A stretch of DNA of 35,972 bases, from contig JAIRLY010000329.1 in NCBI GenBank assembly GCA_031259075.1, forward strand, positions 1-35,972, read 5' to 3'. The stretch is from Dysgonamonadaceae bacterium. GTDB taxonomy: Bacteria > Bacteroidota > Bacteroidia > Bacteroidales > Azobacteroidaceae. The notes under the pieces are model-generated. The model saw only the letters and a program-made list of their open reading frames with translations. It was not told where the DNA came from and made no database searches. Within the stretch, counting starts at the first letter, position 1. Each line of letters begins with the position of its first letter. Shown one piece after another: positions 1 through 8,627 of the stretch. The position numbers and the translations under genes were made by a program.

Positions 1-2
1 TA

Positions 3-131
3 AATTCTTTGGAAAAAGTGAGTTATACCGCCAAAGACGGACAATTTTTGCGTTGGGACTATCGCAGTAAGAAAATGCGTGAATCCGCAGAGTACCGTGA
101 AAAAAACGGCAAAGCGCCAGCAGAAAGGTAA
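3..131 (+). CDS. C-terminal tail of an unidentified protein truncated by the window edge
   Basis: Open frame ...NSLEKVSYTAKDGQFLRWDYRSKKMRESAEYREKNGKAPAER* ending in TAA at 129-131; no family recognised. Confidence 0.35.
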   Translation, partial: NSLEKVSYTAKDGQFLRWDYRSKKMRESAEYREKNGKAPAER

Positions 132-237
132 CAGTAGCCAACAGATGGCAAAATTTGGACGTGTGCCTTTGCGGAAAAGTATTACTGTTTGGGAAAAACC
201 ATAAATTTATTTTATTTAGATAAAATGAAGCGATGTT

Positions 238-350
238 TGAGGGGTTGAAAGCGTCGCCAACATCCCGTTTGCCCCCAATCGTTTCGCTTCATTGGGGGGT
301 ATTCAAATTAAAAGCTTTCGGCTTTTCTTTCTCTATTTTCCATTCTCAAC
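238..350 (-). repeat. Hairpin-containing repeat element, copy 1 (inverted relative to copy 2 at 34428-34543)
   Basis: Reverse complement gaatggaaaatagagaaagaaaagccgaaagctttt...gaataccccccaatgaagcgaaacgattggggg...gcgacgctttcaacccc closely matches 34428-34543. Confidence 0.8.
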
Positions 351-360
351 TCAACTCAAC

Positions 361-930
361 TTAACTTTTAGTTTTTAACTTTTCGTTCTCAGTTTCTAGT
401 TTTCTAAAGAAGCTGAAATTGACGGCGCCATAAACTCTTTTTTGAGAAAAATAAGGCAAAGTGGAAAAATCATATTCTTTCGGATGTTCCATTACAAAAA
501 CGCCACCCGTTTTTAATAAATCGTTAGAAAAAACCATTTCCGGGATTCTGTTCAGATTTTTTAAAGCATAAGGCGGATCGGCAAAAATGAAATCGAACGA
601 TTGTTTGCAGGATTCAATGAATCGGAATACATCTCCTTTAATCGTAATTAAATCCTCATTTTTTAATTCTGTTTTTACTTTTATTATAAAAGCATAATGT
701 GCAGCTTCTTTTTCAACACATACAACTTTTTTACAACCACGCGAAAGCAATTCAAAACTAATACTTCCTGTCCCGGCAAATAAATCCAAAGCGTTTGTTC
801 CTTCCAAATCAAATTGATTTACAATAATATTGAATAGATTTTCTTTCGCAAAATCAGTAGTAGGACGCGCTTTGAAAGATTTCGGAATTTCAAAACGGCG
901 ACTTTTATATTTCCCGCTTATAATTCGCAT
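361..930 (-). CDS. rsmD: 16S rRNA (guanine(966)-N(2))-methyltransferase RsmD
   Basis: MRIISGKYKSRRFEIP, RPTTDFAKENLFNII, LDLFAGTGSISFELLSRG, FIFADPPYAL motifs. Confidence 0.95.
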   Translation of the reverse strand: MRIISGKYKSRRFEIPKSFKARPTTDFAKENLFNIIVNQFDLEGTNALDLFAGTGSISFELLSRGCKKVVCVEKEAAHYAFIIKVKTELKNEDLITIKGDVFRFIESCKQSFDFIFADPPYALKNLNRIPEMVFSNDLLKTGGVFVMEHPKEYDFSTLPYFSQKRVYGAVNFSFFRKLETENEKLKTKS

Positions 931-1706
931 AATGATAATGCTGTTATTTCGAAAGGAACGGCTTCTTGTCTTTCTATCGAAACAATATTACAGACGTAGT
1001 CTTTCAAACGGTTCTTCAAGTCGCCTTTTTCTTCCAAAATGTAAATAAAGTCTTTTAACTGATTGAATTTCAATTGTCTCCAAACAAACAGAGCGTAATA
1101 AACCGCATCTGACAGTTGCGAACAAGTAAAATGATTGCCTAATAGAAAATTATCACGTGAAAAACAAAAAATATCTATTCCTTCTTTCCGCTTATTAATA
1201 ATCATCCGGTTTCCGTTTATCAATTGTCCTTTCTCCTGAAAATAAGTAATCAACGGAACTGTATAATGAATAATCCGGGCATCTGCAAAAGAACGTTGAA
1301 AAAAATTGTATTTATTTTCCGACATTCCATAAACAATAACCATTTCCGGTTTTTGTACGGTTTGATGAAGTATTCTCCCCGCATTTTCCGTAAACAAAAA
1401 TTTCAAGTATTCTTCTTTATCCTTTTCCTCATACAGCAAAGTGGGAATAAATGTAAATACTTGCGTATAATTGATTATATATATTTTTTTGAACGGTAAT
1501 GTAAAAAAATCATTATCGAAAAAAATATTTTGAAAATAAGAAAATACATCCGGTTTTTTATCACCGGAAATACTGTAATGGAAATAATCCGAATTTTTTA
1601 CCGGATTATATAGAAAAAATGAAATTTGATCCGAATGGACTTCAATGGCCAATATATATTGTTCGGAACAATTTAAGTCGATATTTTCAGGGATTTGAAT
1701 TTTCAT
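918..1706 (-). CDS. DUF3822 family protein (start probably at the internal MKIQIPENIDLN)
   Basis: Overall pattern and location directly upstream of rsmD, as in other Bacteroidales. Confidence 0.75.
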   Translation of the reverse strand: MKIQIPENIDLNCSEQYILAIEVHSDQISFFLYNPVKNSDYFHYSISGDKKPDVFSYFQNIFFDNDFFTLPFKKIYIINYTQVFTFIPTLLYEEKDKEEYLKFLFTENAGRILHQTVQKPEMVIVYGMSENKYNFFQRSFADARIIHYTVPLITYFQEKGQLINGNRMIINKRKEGIDIFCFSRDNFLLGNHFTCSQLSDAVYYALFVWRQLKFNQLKDFIYILEEKGDLKNRLKDYVCNIVSIERQEAVPFEITALSLCEL

Positions 1707-1836
1707 TTTCAAAACGTTCAAAAACAGACGTTTTTTCAACATTTTCACTTACCATTCCCTGCCGGATACTCTTTATACACATGTAAAAGAGCGTGACTGC
1801 AACGATAAATAAAAGAATTTGAATGATCCGTTTCAT
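1687..1836 (-). CDS. Small single-TM protein
   Basis: MKRIIQILLFIVAVTLFYMCIKSIRQGMVSENVEKTSVFERFENENSNP; overlaps the DUF3822 start by about 20 nt, with a promoter upstream. Confidence 0.55.
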   Translation of the reverse strand: MKRIIQILLFIVAVTLFYMCIKSIRQGMVSENVEKTSVFERFENENSNP

Positions 1837-1886
1837 AAAATTTAATTTTCTATCTTTAGAATAAGAGATTTTTTTAATCCGCACCG

Positions 1887-1894
1887 CAAATATA
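1887..1894 (-). promoter_or_regulatory. Bacteroidetes -7 element (TATATTTG) for the rsmD operon
   Basis: TAnnTTTG consensus on the minus strand just upstream of the operon. Confidence 0.5.
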
Positions 1895-1943
1895 CGTGAA
1901 ATTTTTCGATTAGATGCAAATGGATAAAACAGAAAATTTCATG

Positions 1944-1951
1944 TAACTTTG
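1944..1951 (+). promoter_or_regulatory. -7 element TAACTTTG upstream of the NUDIX gene
   Basis: TAnnTTTG consensus. Confidence 0.45.
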
Positions 1952-1969
1952 TTGTAAATATTATTTTTT

Positions 1970-2467
1970 ATGGACGAATTATTGCCTTTGGTAGATGAGT
2001 GCGGGATTGTGATTGGCAGTGTTTTGCGCAGTATATGTCACGATGGAAGCAAGCCGTTGCATCCGGTAGTTCATCTTCATGTATTGAATGAAAAAGGAGA
2101 AATACTTTTGCAAAAACGCTCAATGAATAAAGATCTTCAACCGGGGAAATGGGATACATCCGTAGGCGGACATGTCGATTTTGGCGAAAAAATCGAAGAA
2201 ACATTGATAAGAGAAGCTCGCGAAGAACTTGGAATCAAAGAAATGAAACCGATCTTTCTTCGTTCTTATCTATTTGAATCGGATATTGAAAAAGAAATGG
2301 TTTATTCGTATCAAACACTTTACGAAGGTATTTTTGAATTTAATACGGAAGAAATAGATGAAATCCGATTCTGGAGTTGGGCGGAAATCAAAGAAAATTT
2401 AGGTAAATCCGTTTTTACGCCGAATTTCGAAATGGAGTTTCAATGGCTCTCTACGAACAATAGATAA
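1970..2467 (+). CDS. NUDIX hydrolase
   Basis: NUDIX box GGHVDFGEKIEETLIREAREELGI. Confidence 0.93.
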   Translation: MDELLPLVDECGIVIGSVLRSICHDGSKPLHPVVHLHVLNEKGEILLQKRSMNKDLQPGKWDTSVGGHVDFGEKIEETLIREAREELGIKEMKPIFLRSYLFESDIEKEMVYSYQTLYEGIFEFNTEEIDEIRFWSWAEIKENLGKSVFTPNFEMEFQWLSTNNR

Positions 2468-2620
2468 CAACCGTAAATAAGAGCATGCAGAATCGCCACT
2501 CTCGTTATTTTTGAAAAAAGATAGAATAAAACGATTTATTTTGATAAAAAACAGAATAAAGAAAGGTAAATTTTATGAATTTTGTAAATTCTGTAATTCT
2601 GTTTTTCCTGATTAAATGAT

Positions 2621-2628
2621 TATCTTTG
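2621..2628 (+). promoter_or_regulatory. -7 element TATCTTTG upstream of the MATE gene
   Basis: TAnnTTTG consensus. Confidence 0.45.
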
Positions 2629-2655
2629 TTCACAATTTTCAAATATAAACAAATA

Positions 2656-4017
2656 ATGAAAAATGAGAATGCTCCCCTCAGTCTGGGAACAGAAAAAATA
2701 GGGAAACTTCTGATGCAATACGCTATTCCTGCAATTATTGCCATGACAGCCGCTTCGTTGTACAATATAACCGACAGCATATTCATCGGTCATGGCGTAG
2801 GACCTTTAGCTTTGTCGGGATTAGCGATAACTTTTCCTTTGATGAATTTGGCCGCTGCTTTCGGTTCACTGGTGGGAGTTGGCGCTTCGACCTTATTATC
2901 GATCCGGATGGGACAAAAAGACTATCAAACGGCAAATGATATTTTGGGAAACGTTTTTGTATTGAATCTGATTATGGGAACAGGTTTTTCTATTTTTGCG
3001 CTTCTTTTTCTAAATCCTATTCTGCAATTCTTCGGCGCCGGCAGCGAAACACTCGAATATGCTCGCGATTTCATGATCATTATATTATCCGGAAATGTAG
3101 TTACCCACATGTATTTCGGTTTGAATGCCTTAATTCGTTCGGCGGGAAATCCCCGGAAAGCAATGCTGGCGACTATTTACACAGTGCTTATTAATCTGGT
3201 ATTGAATCCTTTGTTTATCTTTGGTTTCAATTGGGGAATTCGAGGATCCGCTTTTGCTACTATTATTTCACAGGTAATTGTCCTTTGCTGGCAAATACAT
3301 TTATTTAATAATAAGGAATATTTTATCCACTGGAAAAAAGGAATTTATAAACTAAAAAAGAAGATTGTAATCGATTCTTTATCCATCGGCATGTCTCCTT
3401 TTCTAATGAATGCCGCCAGTTGTTTGATCGTAATTATTATCAATCAACAATTGATTCGAAACGGCGGCGATTTAGCGGTGGGCGCTTACGGTATTGTCAA
3501 CCGCATGGCATTCCTGTTTATTATGATTGTAATCGGACTAAATCAAGGCATGCAACCGATTGCGGGATACAACTACGGCGCTAAATTGTATGAACGGGTG
3601 ATTGCCGTTTTGAAAAAATCTATTTTCTATGCAACAATTATCATGGTAGTCGGATTTACACTTGTGGAACTATTTCCCCGAACAGTAGCTTCTATTTTTA
3701 CAACGGAAGAGCAATTGGTTGATATTGCTGTTCCGGGGCTTCGCTGGGTATTCGCTGTTTATCCTTTAGTCGGATTTCAGATGGTAAGTTCCGCTTTTTT
3801 CCAAAGTATCGGAAAACCTCAGAAATCCATTATTCTGGCCATGACCCGTCAGGTTATTTTCCTTATTCCCATTCTTCTCATTCTCCCCAATTATTTAGGA
3901 ATAACGGGCGTTTGGGCCAGTATGACTATTTCCGACTTTATATCCGTAATATTAGCGGTATTTTTATTGAGCAGGGAACTGAAATTGAATAAACAAATAA
4001 TAAATAAACATAAATGA
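2656..4017 (+). CDS. MATE family efflux transporter
   Basis: About 12 TM segments; PAIIAMTAASLYNITDSIFIGHGVGPLALSGLAITFP, INLVLNPLFIFGF; start taken at MKNENAPLSLG. Confidence 0.93.
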   Translation: MKNENAPLSLGTEKIGKLLMQYAIPAIIAMTAASLYNITDSIFIGHGVGPLALSGLAITFPLMNLAAAFGSLVGVGASTLLSIRMGQKDYQTANDILGNVFVLNLIMGTGFSIFALLFLNPILQFFGAGSETLEYARDFMIIILSGNVVTHMYFGLNALIRSAGNPRKAMLATIYTVLINLVLNPLFIFGFNWGIRGSAFATIISQVIVLCWQIHLFNNKEYFIHWKKGIYKLKKKIVIDSLSIGMSPFLMNAASCLIVIIINQQLIRNGGDLAVGAYGIVNRMAFLFIMIVIGLNQGMQPIAGYNYGAKLYERVIAVLKKSIFYATIIMVVGFTLVELFPRTVASIFTTEEQLVDIAVPGLRWVFAVYPLVGFQMVSSAFFQSIGKPQKSIILAMTRQVIFLIPILLILPNYLGITGVWASMTISDFISVILAVFLLSRELKLNKQIINKHK

Positions 4018-4649
4018 TAATTATGGAAAAAAATAATCCGGAAGTGAATTATACAGTTACGATTGGACGCCAGTTAGGAAGCGGAGGAAAACAAATCGGC
4101 GAACGATTGTCTCAAAAACTAAATATTCCCTGTTATGACAAAGAATTGATCCAAATAGCTTCTCGGGAGAGCGGGCTGGGGAAGGAGTTTTTCGAAAAAG
4201 CCGATGAAAAAAATACCCATAGCTTCTTCGGCAATTTTTGGGGATTTCATTCCGGTTATATGGGCGATAATTTGGGGAATTATCTATGCAATGAAACGTT
4301 GTTTAAAATACAAAGCGATGTAATCAAAGAATTGGCAGAGAAAAAATCCTGTATTTTCGTCGGACGTTGTGCAGATTATATTTTGCGGGATCATCCTTCC
4401 TGTCTTAAGATCTTTATTACAGCAAATACAGAAGAAAGAATCCGAAGAATCAGCCAAAATGAGAATATTTCAGAAAAAGAAGCTGCAATTTTGATTGAAC
4501 AAACGGATAAAAAAAGAGCTGCCTATTATAATTATTACAGTAATAAAGAATGGGGAAAAGCGACTTCTTATGATCTTTGTATCAATTCATCTGTTTTTGG
4601 TATTGATGTCGTTGTTTTGCTTATAGAAACATTTATCCGGAAAAAATAG
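4014..4649 (+). CDS. Cytidylate kinase-like family protein
   Basis: VTIGRQLGSGGKQIGERLSQKLNIPCYDKELI, FVGRCADYIL, FITANTEERIRRI; 4-nt overlap with the MATE gene. Confidence 0.88.
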   Translation: MIIMEKNNPEVNYTVTIGRQLGSGGKQIGERLSQKLNIPCYDKELIQIASRESGLGKEFFEKADEKNTHSFFGNFWGFHSGYMGDNLGNYLCNETLFKIQSDVIKELAEKKSCIFVGRCADYILRDHPSCLKIFITANTEERIRRISQNENISEKEAAILIEQTDKKRAAYYNYYSNKEWGKATSYDLCINSSVFGIDVVVLLIETFIRKK

Positions 4650-4666
4650 ATATGAAATATTTATTT

Positions 4667-4683
4667 TTAACAAGAACTTAACA
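4667..4683 (+). promoter_or_regulatory. Putative Pho box (TTAACA-N5-TTAACA)
   Basis: Two TTAACA repeats with 11-bp periodicity (4667-4672, 4678-4683) upstream of pstC. Confidence 0.5.
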
Positions 4684-4767
4684 AAAAATCCATTGAATTA
4701 TTGTTTATCTACTTTATTTTTGTTTCTTGAAACAATTATATAGACATAAAGAAACTTTTTTGAGCAC

Positions 4768-5598
4768 ATGAATAAAGTCCTTTCAATCCATAGTTGCTTA
4801 TTATTCAAAATAGCGTTATTCATCTCTGCATTAATAATTTTGTTATTAACGGGTGGAGTACTTTACTCTTTGATTTTTCAATCGTTACCGGCTTTCAGAC
4901 ATTTCGGCTTCTTATCCTTTTTCTGTTCTTCCGGTTGGAAAACCGGTGAAGAAGAATATAGAACGTTATCCTTTATCGCTGGAACTTTTTCTACCGCTAT
5001 TCCGGCTTTGCTTATTTCTATTCCTTTTTCGCTTTCACTTGCACTATTAAACAATGTATATCGCAAAGGAACAAAAATAGCTCGCGGAATAAATGCGGCT
5101 GTCGATTTATGCGCTCAGATTCCTTCGATTATTTTAGGCGTATGGGGTTATTTTTCATTGCGTCCGCTACTTCTATCGTTACATGCGGAAACTTATGGTC
5201 TCCGTATTTTCGCAACTGCTTTAGTACTTTCTCTCATGATTATTCCGTATATCACTTCATTAATCGTATATTTTTTCGACAAAATTCCCGAAAATATAAA
5301 AGAAGGCGCCTATTGTCTGGGGGCTACTCATACGGAAGTGATTCGAAAAGTCTATTTTCCTTTTGCCCAAAAAGGAATAGCTGTTGCCTGCCTCATGGCT
5401 TTTGGAAAAGTGTTAGGAGAAACGATGATTGTTTGTATGCTTGCCGGAAACACGATCACATCTCTTATTGCCGGTCAGTTTGAAAATGCCGGTGAATTGC
5501 AATTAAGCGAATTATTTGCGGTCGCCTTATTCCTTTTTTTGACTACTGCAATTATCAATTCGATTACCATCTATATAAAAAAACGTATTACTCTATGA
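4768..5598 (+). CDS. pstC: Phosphate ABC transporter permease PstC
   Basis: Membrane permease; KIPENIKEGAYCLGATHTEVIRKVYFP, AFGKVLGETMIVCMLAG. Confidence 0.92.
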   Translation: MNKVLSIHSCLLFKIALFISALIILLLTGGVLYSLIFQSLPAFRHFGFLSFFCSSGWKTGEEEYRTLSFIAGTFSTAIPALLISIPFSLSLALLNNVYRKGTKIARGINAAVDLCAQIPSIILGVWGYFSLRPLLLSLHAETYGLRIFATALVLSLMIIPYITSLIVYFFDKIPENIKEGAYCLGATHTEVIRKVYFPFAQKGIAVACLMAFGKVLGETMIVCMLAGNTITSLIAGQFENAGELQLSELFAVALFLFLTTAIINSITIYIKKRITL

Positions 5599-6461
5599 GA
5601 ACTCGTCTGAAACATCCGGTACTTGTTGATCGAATTTGTTTCGTTATCGTTTGCTTATTTTCCGTTATAGCGTTAACTCCGTTCATTATACTTGTTTTTG
5701 AACTGTTTAAGAGAGGTTTTAAGCAATTCAACTGGGATTTTTTCACAGAAACAGCTCCGGGTTCGGTAGAGGCAATGCTGGCGCAAATAGGAGGCCATCC
5801 CGTAACGGGCGGCATAGTGAATGGAATATACGGGAGTTTGGCGGTTATTCTGATCGCAGTCGGTTTTGCGGTCCCGATCGGAATTTTTGCCGGAATTTAT
5901 ATTTATGAAAAACAAACTTGTAAACTAAGTACCGCAGTACAATATGCCGGTATCATCCTGAAAGGAACATCTTCTGTTATTGTCGGTTTAGTGGCATATC
6001 TGTGGATTTCCCTGTTTTTTGATCATTCTCCGGTTTTGGCAGGTGGTTTGTCTCTAACTATTTTATTGCTCCCGTCGATCATTCAATCGACATGGCACAC
6101 ATTGTTATCTATACCGGAAAATTTAAAAGAAAGCGGCTTTGCATTAGGCGCTTCGTATTCAAATGTGTGGTTTCAAATCATTTTACCCTCGGTTCGAAAA
6201 CCGCTATTAAGTAGAATTTTGACGTCGTCGACCCCAATTGTCGGATCTACAGCTCCTTTGATTATCGCGGTTTTGGGATCTTCCGCGATAAACAGAGATG
6301 TGGATAATTCCGCTACAACTCTTTCTCTATTGATTTGGCGCTTTTTCAATCATCCGAATATGGTCGATTTGATGTGGGGCGCTTCCTTATTTTTGTTTTT
6401 AATCGTTGTAATGTTGAATCTTATCAACAGGCATTTAAAAAAGAACAGACATGAAAAATGA
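5595..6461 (+). CDS. pstA: Phosphate ABC transporter permease PstA
   Basis: GGIVNGIYGSLAVILIAVGFAVPIGIFAGIY, IPENLKESGFALGASYSNVWFQIILPS, STPIVGSTAPLI. Confidence 0.92.
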   Translation: MRTRLKHPVLVDRICFVIVCLFSVIALTPFIILVFELFKRGFKQFNWDFFTETAPGSVEAMLAQIGGHPVTGGIVNGIYGSLAVILIAVGFAVPIGIFAGIYIYEKQTCKLSTAVQYAGIILKGTSSVIVGLVAYLWISLFFDHSPVLAGGLSLTILLLPSIIQSTWHTLLSIPENLKESGFALGASYSNVWFQIILPSVRKPLLSRILTSSTPIVGSTAPLIIAVLGSSAINRDVDNSATTLSLLIWRFFNHPNMVDLMWGASLFLFLIVVMLNLINRHLKKNRHEK

Positions 6462-7215
6462 ATACATCCTCGAACTGAAAAATTTGAACGTATCTTATTC
6501 TCCGGGAAAATATGCAGTGAAAAAATTATCCGCCGCAATAAAATCCAATCATGTAATTTCCGTTATCGGATTACCGCAATCGGGTAAGAGTACTTTGCTA
6601 CGATCGATTAACCGTTTACACGAATTGTATCCGAATATCAAAATCAGTGGAGAAATCCTGTTAAAAGGGAAAAATATCATGGATTTAAATCCAATTGAAG
6701 TAAGGAAAAAAATAGGAATGATATTCTCAAGTCCGAACCTTTTTCCGAATATGAATATTTACAATAATTTAATATCCGGTTTTCAATTCGGTCGCATCTC
6801 GCTTTCTAAAAAGGAAAAAGACATTATAGTAGAGAAAAGTCTGACAGAAACCGGTTTATGGGATGAAATTAAAGATATTCTTCATGGAAGATACGATATT
6901 CTCTCTACAGGGCAACAACAGGTTTTGTGTATCGCTCGGTCGATAGCCCTTCATCCTGAAATAGTGTTGATGGACGACCCTACTTTTACTCTTGACTCTC
7001 AAAGCAGCGACAGAATCGAAACGTTGCTCCATCAGTTGAAAGAAAAACATACAATCATCATAGCCACTCAAAATCTTTCCCAAGCCGCCCGGATTTCAGA
7101 TTATACCATGTATTTGGAAGCCGGCGAAATGATCGAATACGATGTTACTTCCAAATTGTTCTGGACACCCAAAGACAGCCGGACCGAAAAATATATTACA
7201 AGTCAAACCGGATAA
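6451..7215 (+). CDS. pstB: PstB-type ABC ATPase with divergent catalytic motifs
   Basis: Collinear with PstB (QQQ.LCIARS, SQAARISDYTMYLEAGEMIEYD, YITSQTG) but Walker A, Q-loop, signature, Walker B, D-loop and H-loop residues are changed. Confidence 0.87.
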   Translation: MKNEYILELKNLNVSYSPGKYAVKKLSAAIKSNHVISVIGLPQSGKSTLLRSINRLHELYPNIKISGEILLKGKNIMDLNPIEVRKKIGMIFSSPNLFPNMNIYNNLISGFQFGRISLSKKEKDIIVEKSLTETGLWDEIKDILHGRYDILSTGQQQVLCIARSIALHPEIVLMDDPTFTLDSQSSDRIETLLHQLKEKHTIIIATQNLSQAARISDYTMYLEAGEMIEYDVTSKLFWTPKDSRTEKYITSQTG

Positions 7216-7226
7216 CAATCATTTTT

Positions 7227-7910
7227 ATGAATACGACTATAAAAAGTTTGCAACAAAAGCAATTGAATAAAGGATTGGAGCTTATCTCTACCGTCGTGTT
7301 GCATCAATCTAACTTAACGGAGGAATTAATCAATGGAAAGTGTCAAGAAAGTACATATAAACAAATCGTCGAAAACGAAAAAAAGATAAATAACCTGGAA
7401 GTTGTGATAACAAAAAAACTTTCGGTTATGATTATCTTATTTACTCCCAAAGCGGTAGAATTGCGTGAAATAATATCCTGTCATGAAACCGTTTTACTTT
7501 TGGAAAGAATTGGAAATCTGCTGGTCGACATAGCCGGATATCTGAAAAAAAGCAACTTAGAATCACCGGAATACGTTGAGATCAAATCACAGTTAAAAAA
7601 AATATTCGCTTCCTTAAAGGCCACAATAAGCGCAAGTATCTATTCTTTCTTTAAAAAAGACAAATCAGAAGCTTATCAAATTATTGAAAAAGAGCGCGAG
7701 ATTAAAAAAGGCTCTCAAGAAATATCCGAAAATCTTATTGCCGCATTTCAAGAAATACCTTTGAACGGTCGCGAATTAACAAATATCATTCATTTACATT
7801 CCATTGCTTATATTTTAGAAAAAATCGAAAATTATGTAATTAATATCGCTAAATCAACTATCTTTGCAATTGAAGGGATAGATTACAAGTATCGAAATCT
7901 TGAAAAATAA
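7227..7910 (+). CDS. phoU: PhoU-like phosphate regulatory protein
   Basis: Helical protein of PhoU length directly after pstB; NLEVVITKKLSVMIILFTPKAVELREIISCHETVLLLERIGNLLVDIAGY. Confidence 0.8.
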   Translation: MNTTIKSLQQKQLNKGLELISTVVLHQSNLTEELINGKCQESTYKQIVENEKKINNLEVVITKKLSVMIILFTPKAVELREIISCHETVLLLERIGNLLVDIAGYLKKSNLESPEYVEIKSQLKKIFASLKATISASIYSFFKKDKSEAYQIIEKEREIKKGSQEISENLIAAFQEIPLNGRELTNIIHLHSIAYILEKIENYVINIAKSTIFAIEGIDYKYRNLEK

Positions 7911-7919
7911 ATGTACGTT

Positions 7920-8627
7920 ATGAACCGAACTAAGTTATTAATTGTAGATGATGAAGAGGATATTCGAGAAATACTACAGTTTAACCTTGAAAACGAAGGC
8001 TTCCAAATAGATGCCGTTTCTTCCGGAGAAGAAGCATTGGAAAAGCTTTCACCCGAACATAAACTCATCTTACTGGATGTGATGATGGACGGAATTTCAG
8101 GTTTCCGTATGGCCGAGAAATTAAGAAAAGAAAATGTTCAAACACCTATTATTTTTTTGACGGCGAAAAGCAGCGAAAATGATTTATTAACCGGATTTTC
8201 GGTCGGAGCAGACGATTATATTTCCAAACCGTTTTCCATAAAAGAAGTCATCGCACGGGTAAAAGCGATTACGCGCCGTGATTACGAAACAATTCCCAAA
8301 ATCAAGAAAGAGCGGGAAATAATCGTTATCGGTGATTTAAGATTAAATTTAACAGCAAAAAATCTTGAATTAAATAACAAAAAAATCTTTCTCACCAAAA
8401 AAGAATTTGAAATTCTAAGCCTCCTGATTCAACATCCTCAACGGCTTTTTTCCCGGGAAGAAATCTTGCAGGAAGTATGGCAAGATGAAAGTTATGTTCT
8501 TGAAAGAACGGTAGATGTACATGTAGCCCGGTTGCGGAAAAAACTAAATCATTACAACGTTTATATAGCCAATCGTTCCGGTTATGGATATTCTTTTAAC
8601 GATTCCGTACGCATCTTGCCACAATGA
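7920..8627 (+). CDS. phoB: OmpR/PhoB-family response regulator
   Basis: Receiver domain LLIVDDEEDIREILQFNLE, LLDVMMDGISG, ADDYISKPFS; winged-helix RTVDVHVARLRKKL. Confidence 0.9.
   Translation: MNRTKLLIVDDEEDIREILQFNLENEGFQIDAVSSGEEALEKLSPEHKLILLDVMMDGISGFRMAEKLRKENVQTPIIFLTAKSSENDLLTGFSVGADDYISKPFSIKEVIARVKAITRRDYETIPKIKKEREIIVIGDLRLNLTAKNLELNNKKIFLTKKEFEILSLLIQHPQRLFSREEILQEVWQDESYVLERTVDVHVARLRKKLNHYNVYIANRSGYGYSFNDSVRILPQ

Noticed and set aside
5109-5483. 124-aa alternative-frame plus-strand ORF
   Set aside because: Fully inside pstC in another frame; composition typical of frame shadow.
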